DNA of 64,000 nucleotides from Colias croceus (Eukaryota > Arthropoda > Insecta > Lepidoptera > Pieridae), in NCBI RefSeq assembly GCF_905220415.1, contig NC_059562.1:4851501-4915500 (forward strand), read 5' to 3'. The notes under the pieces were generated by a model, which did no database searches, was not told the DNA's origin, and saw only the letters and a list, made by a program, of their open reading frames with translations. Below are positions 37,176 through 49,900 of the stretch, one piece after another; the first letter of the stretch is position 1; each line of letters opens with the position of its first letter. A program made the position numbers and the translations under genes.

Positions 37176-37425
37176 CGAACTATGCGCAGGAGTTGATTCT
37201 TTGAGCATTAGCGTTTTTGCGTTTTTGGAAATCTCATTGAGATGCGGATTATTTGAACATTATAGATCATGTCTTAACCTCAAAGATTTATCATAATTTG
37301 CGAACTATGCGCAGGAGTTGATTCTTTGAGCATTAACTTTTTTGCGTTTTTGGAAATCTCATTGAGATGCGGATTATTTGAACATTATAGATTAGGACAC
37401 AGACTCATAGTTTTATAATAATTTG
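37176..37425. repeat. 125-bp tandem duplication
   Basis: 'cgaactatgcgcaggagttg' begins at 37176 and again at 37301, and the copies stay closely similar through 'gagatgcggattatttgaac'. Two full units, differing mainly in the last 40 bp. Confidence 0.8.
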
Positions 37426-37807
37426 CGACATAGTCATGTTCATGTTGTAATACTTACACTTAAATTGTAATAAAGAAATTGAAGTTAGGTATATAATTGT
37501 AAATTACATATTTGTTGTTATGAGGGCTTTTTTTATCACCATTAGTTCATTAAGGGAACTTAGGACAATTAGAATGCTTAGGAAATAGGTAATTCACCAA
37601 CATTGCCTAGTGCTAGTTGATAGATGTCTTGCGAGTTTCATTAAAAAATCTAATCTAATTATTTAAAGGACAGATCCTTCAAGATGAACTCTCGTCTTAC
37701 TTAATATAAAAGCCTTAACTAGTGATATAGTGGCAAATTAGTTAAAAGTAATTTATATACATCATACCTGAATCTTTCTCTTATATTTTTTGTTTGTTTG
37801 TCCACAG

Positions 37808-37915
37808 ATAGATCCAAACACAGCGTTTCTGCGAGCGGCGCGCGCGGGCCAATTGGACACAGTCGTCGATCTATTGGATTCAGGGGCTGTTAAAGATATA
37901 AACACATGTAATTCT
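37808..37915 (+). CDS. Ank: Ankyrin exon 1 of this window (ANK 1)
   Basis: The acceptor is 'gtttgtccacag' and the donor 'gtaagt'. It starts with IDPNTAFLRAARAGQL and ends in phase 0. There is no ATG at its start, so an upstream coding exon must exist. The intron after it (5.9 kb) holds the minisatellite. Confidence 0.88.
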
Positions 37916-40900
37916 GTAAGTATAAATATTCGAAAATAGTTATATTTTATATGATAGATAATTAAAATTAGAAAATATCGCAAATATGTACATATTTCGT
38001 AGATACATGGTTTAAATGCCTATAAGTATCTAAATAAATAAGTACAAGGACTTTGTAAAAATTAAATACACGTGAAGTGATGTTAAATATTGTTCCTTTA
38101 TTAATGAATACGCAATGTGAGTGTAAGCTGAAATCGGGTCAACCACTGTCCCGTCAATAATGTGACGTCACAGGCGTCCTACCTATGTACATAAACATAA
38201 TAATATATGATCGTACTTAAATTATTATCAACGAGAAAATTGGTACGAATGTATGTTTGTTACTTTCACGCAAAATCAGCTGTTCCAATATGTATGAAAT
38301 TTTTGTGCACAGATAGATTTAAGTCTGTAGGTACATAGGCTGTCTTTGACGACATGGATATCACGCTAGTAAAGATGCACGCTCTAGCTAGTGTTATTAA
38401 AGTGTTTATTATATAGATTAGGTTACAGTACCTTTTTGAAACAACCCCAACACATTTTCACTGTTTAATACGCCACAACATATTATGAAGAATAGATTGT
38501 ATATAAAACACAAATTAGAACACTGATAAATAGTATAAGAATATAAACTACTGCTCCTCTTTACTTTTTTTCGAGAAACACAAGTTAACACATTCAATCG
38601 TCAACATCAAATAACATATTAAAAAGGAACTAGTTGAATTATTAAATTAACAAAAATTTTCGACTACCCGCATTTTACTTGATATTATTTAGTTTTGACA
38701 CTCAAACTTCGCATTCGTCAATACTGTTTTGAAATAATAAATTTGTAGTTATACATAGATAACCCAAACAAGCATTGATAACAAGCATATTTTTATTCCA
38801 TTTCATATGCTGTGCTACTAGGTAGGTACATATAATTTTCATATTCATATTTCCTCTTTTTCACATAGTTAGTAAAAGATTAACGGTGTTGATAAGAATC
38901 CATAGTGTTCGTGTTCCAATAGAGATCGTATCTTTTTGCAATGCATTTGTGATAATGTTTTGTTTGATTTATAATGCTGGTTTGTGATTATAATGTAAAT
39001 CGGTAAATAAGAAGGAAATTGCAAGGGAGAAAAATGATTTGATACGGTTTTTATGCGTTTATAATGGTACTAGCGGTCCTGTTCAGCCGTTTTCGAGTTC
39101 GCTTACCAACACATTTTGCGATTCATTTTATAGGTACTATAGAAGAATACATTAATATGCTACAATTTTGTTTTGTAAGTTAATTAAACTTAGTAAAAAG
39201 GTATTTAAAATACTTTTCTAAATATAAAGGCCACAGAAATTTATTCTATTATTGAAGAAAACTTTTTATACAGAATTCTTGAAATATAAAAAACAATATT
39301 GTTATTAATTCTTTGTATTTCTGTCACAATGAAATTAATTAACAATAAACGAATTCCTCTCCACTCCCATCCTCCCCGATCCCATCCTCCCCACTCCCAT
39401 CCTCCCCACTGCCACCCCCCCACTCCCATCCTCCCCACTGCCATCCTCCCCACTACCATCCCCCCACTCCCATCCTCCCCACTTTCATCTTCCCCACTCC
39501 CATCCTCCCCACTGCCATCCTCCCCACTGCCATCCTCCCCACTTTCATCCTACCCACTCCCATCCTCCCCACTTTCATCCTCCCCACTCCCACCCTCCTC
39601 ACTGCCATCCTCCCCACTTTCATCCTCCCCACTCCCATCCTCCCAACTTTCATACTCCCCACTGCCATCCTCCCCACTTTGATCCTCCCCACTGCCATTC
39701 TCCCCGATCCCATCCTCCCTACTTCCATTCTCCCCGATCCCATCCTCCCCACTGCCATCCTCCCCGATCCCATCCTCCCCACTGCCATCCTCCCCGATAC
39801 CATCATCCCCACTTTCATCCTACCCACTGCCATCCTCCCCACTTTCATCCTCCCCACTTCGATCCTCCCCACTTCGATCCTCCCCATTACCATCCTCCCC
39901 ACTTCCACCCTCCCCACTTCCATCCTCCCCACTTCCATCCTCCCCACTTCCATCCTCCCCACTTCCATCCTCCCCACTGCCATCCTCCCCACTTCCATCC
40001 TACCCATTTTATGGATATGGGTTCATGGAGAATGGCAGTGGGGAGGATGGGACCCAACCTCCCCACCGCTATCCTCCCCACTTCCATCCTCCCCGATCCC
40101 ATCCTCACCACTTCCATTTTCCCCACTCCCATCCTTCCCACTCCCATCCTCCCCACTGCCATTCTCCCTGAACCCAACCTCCCCACTGCCATCCTCCCCA
40201 CTGCCATTCTCCCTGAACCCAACCTCCCCACTAACATCCTTCTCACTGCCATCCTCCCCACTCCCATCCTTCCCACTCCCATCCTCCTCACTGCCATTCT
40301 GCCTGAACCCAACTTCCCCACTGCCATCCTACCCACTCCCATTCTCCCCACTCCCATCCTCCCCACTGCCATCCCATCCTCCTTACCGCTATCCTCCCCA
40401 CTGCCATCCCATCCTCCTTACCGCTATCCTCCCCACTTCCATCCTCCCCACTTCCATCCTCCCCACTGCCATCCTCCCCACTGCCATCCTCCCTACTTCC
40501 ATCCTCCCCACTTCCATCCTCCCCACTGCCATCCTCCCCATTTTATGGATATGGGTTCAGGGAGAATGGCAGTGGGGAGGATGGGATCGGGGAGGATGGG
40601 ACCCAACCTCCCCACCGCTATCCTCCCCACTTCCATCCTCCCCGATACCATCCTCCCCACTGCCATCCTCCCCACTTCCATCCTCCCCACTGCCATCCTC
40701 CCCACTTCCATCCTCCCCACTTCCATCCTCCCCACTGCCATCCTCCCCACTTCCATCCCATCCTCCCCCCTGCCATCCTCCCCGATCCCATCCTCCCCAC
40801 TGCCATCCTCCCCACTTCCATCCTCCCCACCGCTATCCTCCCCACGGCCATCCTCCCCGATTACATCCTCCCCACTGCCATCCCATCCTCCTTACCGCTA

Positions 40901-43900
40901 TCCTCCCCACTTCCATCCTCCCCACTGCCATCCTCCCCACTGCCATCCTCCCCATTTTATGGATATGGGTTCAGGGAGAATGGCAGTGGGGAGGATGGGA
41001 TTGGGGAGGATGGGACCCAACCTCCCCACGGCCATCCTCCCCGATTACATCCTCCCCACTGCCATCCCATCCTCCTTACCGCTATCCTCCCCACTGCCAT
41101 CCTCCCCGATCCCATCCTCCCCACTGCCATCCTCCCCACTTCCATCCTCCCCACCGCTATCCTCCCCACGGCCATCCTCCCCGATTCCATCCTCCCCACT
41201 GCCATGCTCCCCACTTCCATCCTCCCCATTTTATGGATTTGGGTTCAGGGAGAATGGCAGTGGGGAGGATGGGAGTGCGGAGGATGGGATCGGGGAGGAT
41301 GGGACCCAACCTCCCCACCGCTATCCTCCCCACTGCCATCCTCCCCACTCCCATCCTTCCCACTCCCATCCTCCCCACTGTCATTCTCCCTGAACCCAAC
41401 CTTCCCACTTCCATCCTCTCTGATCCCATCCTCCCTACTTCCATCTTCCTTACCGCTATCCTCCCCACTGCCATCCTCCCCACTCCCATCCTTCCCACTC
41501 CCATCCTCCCCACTGTCATTCTCCCTGAACCCAACCTTCCCACTTCCATCCTCTCTGATCCCATCCTCCCTACTTCCATCCTCCTTACCGCTATCCTCCC
41601 CACTGCCATCCTCCCCGATCCCATCCTCCCCACTGCCATCTTCCCCATTACCATCCTCCCCATTTTATGGATATGGGTTCAGGGAGAATGGCAGTGGGGA
41701 GGATGGGACCCAACCTGAAAGTGAGGAGGATGGTAGTGGGGAGGATGGGAGTGGGATCAAAAGATACAGCCGTTTATGCCGCAAATTTTCGACACTTGCA
41801 AGGGAATCAAAACCTACAGGGTGCTTCCCGTGAACTAAGAATCTTGAAATTTGGTACGAAGCAACGTCTTATAGCATAATAGATAAAGGAAAAATTACGA
41901 AAACCATTTAGTTACATCACATAATATATTTGTTTTTAATAATTTTAAACTTACTACCCATTTCCTCATAAACGCGTAGAGGTATTAAATTGAAATTCAT
42001 ACCAAATACTCAGGTAATATCAGGTATAATACCTTTAAGCTGTAACAAAATCAAACTTCTATTCTATGTCAACGCAATCAAAGGAAACAGCAATTTAAGC
42101 TGCATATTTTGAAACTCGCAAGTACTCGCAAGGGAATCAAAACCTAAAGGGTACTTCCAGTCGACCTAGAATCTTGAAATTTGGCATGAAGCAACGTTTT
42201 ATAGCACACATAAAGGAAAAATTCCGAAAACCTTAAATTTTACGGAACCCTCGGTGCGCGAGTCCGACTCGCACTTGGCCGGTTTTTAACATTTACCACC
42301 GATTCGGAAAGCAGTATCTATGGAGAAGTGGGGCTCCGTCCACTCGCGACCGTCTTTTTGTAGAATTTTGGAAAAAGATGAATTTTCGGCATATTAAAAC
42401 AGCTAGCCGTAATGTAATACGGCGGATTGTACAATCCGACTGCGCCAAATATACGAGAGGACAGCGGGACAAGGGGACTGATTACTTGCAAAATGAAAAT
42501 TTGATTTTATAAGAATAAATATAAGTTGATTTTGTGATATTTACGTTAAAAGTTAGATAGTTGATTTTTAAAATGTTAATTAGTAAGATAATAATATTAA
42601 CAAAATATTATTACAATTTTACGGTATGACTGTTACCCGATTACAATCGGGTATTGATACATCAATAAGAGCTATAATAAAAAAATAACAATGTGTTTTA
42701 TTACAGAAAGCATTTACTTTACACATTTCCTAATACGATATCGGAATTGTATACAATTCCTAAGAAGATTATACATTTCCTAGGATATGCATGCATTAAA
42801 TAGTTTTTTAAACAATATTTTATACATTTCCTAAATAGTATCGGAATTGTACACATTTCCTAGGAATTGTATACAATTCCTTGATTTCATACATTTCCGG
42901 TAACATATGCAATAAATATTTTTTCTCAGTAACATCGATGTTATTAAAAGTATGAAAACTACTTATAACGTTAACTTTCAATTCATGATTCTTACACATA
43001 ATTTAAATTAATAAATTCAACATAATTTATGCAGGATTTACCTAGAATTACGTTTTATACCAATGAAACAAAACATATATTATTATTTGAAATTGAAACT
43101 CTCTTAAAATGGTATATTAAAGAAAAACACAGATGTAGTAAACAATAATTATCGTTCCGTTCCGTTTTTATTACATTACACCTTTAAAGAAATAATAATT
43201 TTATTGACATAATAAATAGGTAGGTACTTGTACATGAATCCATAGGCTCAATCAAATAAATAAAGCAGCAACAGTCGCAAAAAAGTTCAGCGAGTTAACA
43301 AGAGGAAACAATCCAGAAACTTCAAAACCCATAACACAACACAGGTGTCATTTATAGTGCAAGGGAAGTATTGTTATTAATGGTAAACGTCCTTGGGCAA
43401 AATTACATGTTCCGTCCAACGTAACGACGCGGACGGTTAGATTCTACCCGTTCTATATATAACTGTATGCAAAGACAGTATCAATGAAAAGCGTTAAACG
43501 ATTGTAATTGGGTTAAGTCAAGTTTGAAAATATAGGCCTGAACTTGTAGGAGGCTTATTCTGCAGAGAGAACTAAAATAATTATTAGCTATTTATAACAT
43601 GAGGAAGTTAGTTTGGTGCTAGGTCCTATGAATTTTACGTCGCAACAAAAAGTATTGCTAAATAAAAATGAATAAGACAAAAAAACATTGATTGATTGTA
43701 TTGAATGCAACAATTGCATCACGCCTAATTTGTCTCTTTAACACTAGAAGAAGTGACAAAAAATGTGCAGTGTAAATTGTGGACAAAATGAAAAAAAAAG
43801 TACGTCATTTTTATTGATCATCTCTTAATTTCAGAATGGATTAAACGCTCTACATTTAGCCGCTAAAGATGGACACATTTCAGTAGTAGAAGAACTACTG

Positions 43901-46900
43901 AAACGCGGTTCTATCGTCGACGCATCGACAAAGAAAGGTAACATTTAATTACAAAAAAGAAAAACAATTTAGTTGATGAATTGATACTGTTATGTTGAAA
44001 CAGCTATTGAAAATTGAATTTTGAAACAGATATAGAAAAACACTTTACTCAAATCATGAAATGTTAATTAATCAACCATATTTGCATGAAGTTCAAAACT
44101 GAAATCGCCTGAATTTACAAAAACATTTTATTTAAGTCACCTCTAATTTTCGGCGAACTTTAATCACTTGCACAGTCGTATTAAGACTTTTATAGCATCA
44201 TCATTTTAACTGTATAACTTAATTTAATCATTAACTTTTTCAGGCAACACAGCCCTCCACATAGCATGTCTAGCTGGCCAGGAGTCAGTTGCCCGAGCGC
44301 TGCTCGCGGCCGGCGCGAAGGCAGACGCTCAATCGGCGGCGGGCTTCACGCCGTTATACATGGCCGCGCAGGAGAACCACGCGGGCTGCGTGAAAATGTT
44401 GCTAGCGGCAGGGGCCAGCCAGACACTTGCGACAGAGGTATGTAGCAACAGGGTTTATGGTACAGCTCTACATATACCATGGCAGGTCGAACACTGCTTG
44501 GTCCAATATGTATACGAGTCAAGATAGATAGATAAACATGTTTCTGAAAGTTTTTTTGCCGTGAGCAGTGAGAAAATCCTGCTGGTTACGGCCAGTATAC
44601 TTTTCCGTATGATTTTGTTACTTTTACAGTCATATATTCGCTACAGAGATATTGCACAGTCTTCGTTAATGTATTAAAATTTCTCCGTTCTAAATTCCTG
44701 TTGAAAAGCGTATTTCTTTCATTTGGTTAAATTAATAAATAACTTCCGAATAGATCTCTAATACCATGTTATCGTTTTGTCTTCTAGGATGGATTCACAC
44801 CGCTAGCAGTGGCGATGCAACAGGGCCACGACCGCGTGGTTGCAGAACTGCTCGAATCCGACACACGCGGTAAAGTGCGATTACCCGCATTGCACATTGC
44901 CGCTAAGAAAAACGACGTAAAAGCCGCTACGCTTTTACTAGAGGTACATAGCTTTTCATGACAAAATAATGTGTAGTGATGTAAGAAAATGAAATTAAAT
45001 AATGATTTGAATTATCTTCAACGTCTATATATAGAAAAAATATTTTGCATTGTCTAGAAGCGTTAAAAACTATAATAAATATATTATGTTTGTTACAATC
45101 ATAGAGGAGAGATCTGTAACTTAAACAGTTATAACTAGTTCGTAAGTCAGATTTGCACAAAGAAGTTATTATTATTGATTTATTTGTTAAATTTCAGAAC
45201 GAACACAACCCGGACGCGTGCTCCAAGTCCGGTTTCACGCCCCTCCACATAGCAGCGCACTACGGCAACGTGGGCGTGGCCAAAGCGCTGCTCTGTGCCG
45301 GCGCGGACGCGGGCCGCGCGGCCAAGCACAACATCACGCCGCTGCACGTGGCCAGCAAGTGGGGGCAGCTGGCCATGGTCGACCTGCTGGTGGAGAATGG
45401 TGAGTGGGTGCGCAGTGCGGCACTTGGGACACTGGCACGTGGTGAAGCCAAAGTTATGCGAAAATATACGACATACGTAAAAACTTAAAAGTAAAATTTT
45501 AAACTCTTTAGTTGGGAATAATTACGTTACACACACACAGACAGACACGCACGCCCGCCCGCACGAACGCTGGTACGCACACACGCACAATACACAATTT
45601 TGTCTTGATTCCATCAAACACATCTTTACAACAAATTCGCAATAAACATCGTTCTGCGCGATTGTCAAACTCGACCATAATATTTTCTAGGGAAACCCCT
45701 GGTTTCCATTGTCAACAGAAAACCATATAATCAATATAGAATATAAAGTCAACAGATAATTTAAATGACACATTTAAATTACAGGTGCAAACATAGCAGC
45801 AGTGACGCGAGATGGCTTGACGCCATTGCACTGCGCGGCTCGTTCCGGTCATAGCAATGTGGTGTCAAGGTTGTTGCAGCATGGTGCACCGATTACTAGT
45901 AAAACTAAGGTAAAATATTAAGTAACTTGAAAGTAATTCTTAAAATATATGCTCTTTAAATTATAGTTCTTGCTTAAAAGGTAATAAATAAAATTGTGAT
46001 TTATTTGACTTATAAGTTTAAAGAATTCTTCAGAGGCTTTTTCGGTGGACATTTTTTTGGTGATTTTCACCGTATGGAAGTATCTTCAACAACTATAATA
46101 ATTCTCGAAAATTATAAGTAGCATTTTCTTTAAATTCTGCCAGCTCAACCTACTTATATTAAAATTTCTTTAATTTACTATCTACCCACATTTATGGATC
46201 AAAAAAAAACTGTTTTTTTCAAAAATATTGTCACTTACACAAAATATATTTCCAGAATGGTCTAACCCCCCTCCACATGTCAGTACAAGGGGAGCACGTA
46301 GAAACTGCGAAAGTGCTGCTCACAGAAGGCGCTCCCATCGATGACGTCACTGTTGACTATCTTACTGCGTTGCATGTGGCCGCACATTGTGGTCATGTTA
46401 GAGTAAGTTCGAAGATATGTTTTTTTATAAGAATTTTTAAAGAGAAGCTATGTCATTATTATTCTAATAGCAGATTTAGATTGATGTATTTTTTCTATAT
46501 TGTAATATTTAATGTTATCTTAATTGAGCAATAAGAGAATTGATTTTTTTTTCATAATTTTCAATTTTTATTTTCGCTTTTGTCATAGTTTGGTTATAAC
46601 ATATTATTCTGTTAGAAACAATCACCTTCGACGAGATCTTTTTGTGGTCATTTCGTCAACTTTAACAATAACCACCTTTTATGTCATTATTATCCTCTAT
46701 AGATAGAGAATGAATAAAGTAACAAGTGTGTGTGTTTTTTTTTTATTCTGTAATTTTTTGTGTAAGATAATAATAATTATATCAATTTCCAGGTCGCAAA
46801 ACTTCTGCTGGACAGAAATGCGGACGCAAACGCGCGTGCTCTGAACGGTTTCACGCCACTACACATCGCTTGTAAGAAGAACCGGCTCAAAGTTGTCGAA

Positions 46901-49900
46901 CTGTTGCTCAAATATGGTGCTAGTGAGTATAACATTATTTAAAATAAAATAAAATAAAAAGATGTGTGGCACTCGGGGACTGCCGCGGTAAAGCTATTGC
47001 ATAGCATGCCTTCAAGCCACACCTCCGAGCCCGTCGGAGTGGGGATCGTGAGGTTTTTTCGTTACGGAATTTCTCGATTCGGTCCCCGCGCTCAAGGCCC
47101 GCGATAGAAGCTATGCAATAGCTTAAAAGAAATATTTATTGGCAAAAAAACGTACGGTACAATATTTAGATGATCCACTGACTACCGAACTAGTTAAAAA
47201 CTGTGTTTCGGTTGTCGGTGGTATTTATTTTAAAAGTTTATAATTTTGTAGCTATAAAAGAAGTGCACATTTGGTGTTAACGATTTTTTGTCGCGAAGTT
47301 GTTTACACACAGATTACACGCGGTCGTCGCTGATCCATGGTCCGTAATTTCATTAAAATAATCGATTGATTATTTATTTCCGCCATTTTTGCCCATATAT
47401 TGTTAGTTATACTTATTCTAGTGTTAGTAATACTTTTACGCTCGCATTTGCGGACGCTTGCGGCGCGTATTGACAAAAAAATTATGGTCAATCTGAATTG
47501 TATATATGTTTTAACTTGTTGACTATACTATATACTATTACTACAAGAACTTTCATGAATATTTTGATACCCAACTAATAACTTATTCCAGGTAAATCAG
47601 CAACCACAGAATCTGGTCTGACTCCCCTCCACGTGGCCTCGTTCATGGGCTGCATGAACATCGCGCTGGTGTTGGTCGGGGCGGGTGCTGACGCTGATGC
47701 TGCTACCGCGAGAGGAGAAACTCCTCTTCATCTCGCTGCTAGAGCGCATCAGACGGATTTGGTGCGAGTTTTGTTGAGGAACAACGCTAAGGTAGGATGT
47801 CCTGGATGAGTAATCAGAAATTACAGATGGAGACTGCCACAAACCAAGGAATTATAATATGACATACTTATTTTTCAGGAAGTGATAAGTATGATAAATA
47901 GTTCACGCGTAGAAATTAAAATTAACGCACATGAAACCACGAGGCACAGCTGGTTAGCTTTGAAGTTCTTAGATATAGATAGTAAACTTTACTGGCTCAT
48001 AATTTTATATTAATACGTTGAGAAATGTTATTTACTGTATTAATGTAAGATTACGTAATATAATTCCTGCAAAATATCACGTTCATAAGTCTAGTGATTA
48101 ATAAGTAATATTCCTGCAGGTGGAAGCCCGTGCTCGCGAAGAACAAACACCACTACACGTAGCAGCAAGATTGGGGCATGCGGACATTGCTGCACTTTTG
48201 CTGCAGCATGGTGCTGATGTTGCTGCAACCACCAAGGACAAGTACACGCCGCTGCATATTGCTGCTAAGGAAGGTAAGTAATTAGAGAACCAAAAATAAT
48301 AAATATACTTTGGTACAAATGGCATTTTTCTAAATTTATGGTATAAAACATATTATGTAAAAGTAAAATAAGTACTTTAGTTACAACACAACAAACAAAC
48401 AAAATGTTTCGATGTATTAGCACTTAGAAATTAGAGACTAACGGATTTCAAACGCGATTTATACATTATATTATTGACCAAATGATATTTAAAAATTGCG
48501 TTAAATCAAACACAAGCAATGCTATGTATAAGCACTATGATGGTAAGAAATAAGTGAAAATAAAAAATCAAATGAATAACTTATTCTTAACATCAAAACA
48601 GGCAAAGAAGAAGTAGCAGCAATTCTTATAGACCACAACGCGCCAATAGAAGCAGAAACGCGTAAAGGCTTCACTCCACTACACCTAGCCGCTAAATACG
48701 GTGACATGGGCGTTGCCAGGCTATTACTTGCTAGAGGAGCTCAACCTGACGCGCCAGGAAAGAGTCATATCACTCCATTGCATATGGCAACGTATTATGG
48801 GCATCCGGATATCGCTCTGCTTTTGCTGGATAAAGGTTCGTTAAGTGTTTGTTTTATTGTAAACGTAGTTTTATAGTAGGATCGAAGAAGAAGGCTAATA
48901 AAAATTTTTCAAGTAACACTATTGTAAATATAGCAAAAGTCTTTAAAGAAGTTAATCATAAGCGTGATATTTTTGCTAGTTAGTAATATACATGTATTTT
49001 TTATGAACATTTAATTCACTGTTAGATATTTTCACGATACAAACTTCATTTTTGATGAAATTGTGAATTTTACTTTATAGTTATATCTGATAGTACTTAA
49101 AAATTCCACTTCATTATCACAGAATAAAGTCACATATTAATAATGTAGTAGTTAAGTATTAAAATATTCGCTAGGTTCTAAAATGTATAAGTAGACAAAG
49201 TAAAATTGCTATTTCTAAACAGGTGCATCACCACATTCACTGGCTAAGAACGGTCATTCCGCACTTCACATCGCGTGTAGACACAATCATCCAGATATCG
49301 CGTTTGCGCTACTTGAACATGGTTTGTATTATTGTTAGAATATAAATAAAATATGGGACCAAGCATTGAACCCTGTGGGGTGCCAAGTTAAGAAAATTTG
49401 TATAATTTTTCATTTTATTGTCAAATAGTTGGTTTATTTAAATTAATTGTTGAGTAGTTATTTTATTTTAATGTTGGGTAGTTTTCTTTAGCTAAATCAA
49501 ATCTTTTATCTGTAAAAAAGCAAAATACGTACCATAGGAACAGTGTCTAACGCTGTGTTCAATTCAATATAATTTTTTTTTATAAGATTTTATATTTGAT
49601 GAGTGATAAGAACATATTTATTGTATTAAATTAACTTTAGATGCGGATCCCAGTGTGAAGTCAAAGGCTGGGTTCACACCATTACACATGGCGGCGCAAG
49701 AGGGTCACGAGGACTGCGTCGAGATGCTTATTGAGAGAGGCGCTGATGTCAATGTTCCGGCTAGCAACGGTTAGTGCTTTGTAGATGGTTAGGTTAACAT
49801 GAAATTTAAAATAAAAATATATTTTATTTAGTTGATCTAATTTTGCAAACGATGCATTTTTATTGTTTTAATTTTTTATAATGCGGATTTGGATGAAATG

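Noticed and set aside
39299..41833. Several long open frames (up to 679 codons, both strands) rich in ILPTAILP or VGRM repeats
   Set aside because: They are the 15-bp minisatellite read in every frame; all frames stay open because the unit is a multiple of three. No domain or splice logic.
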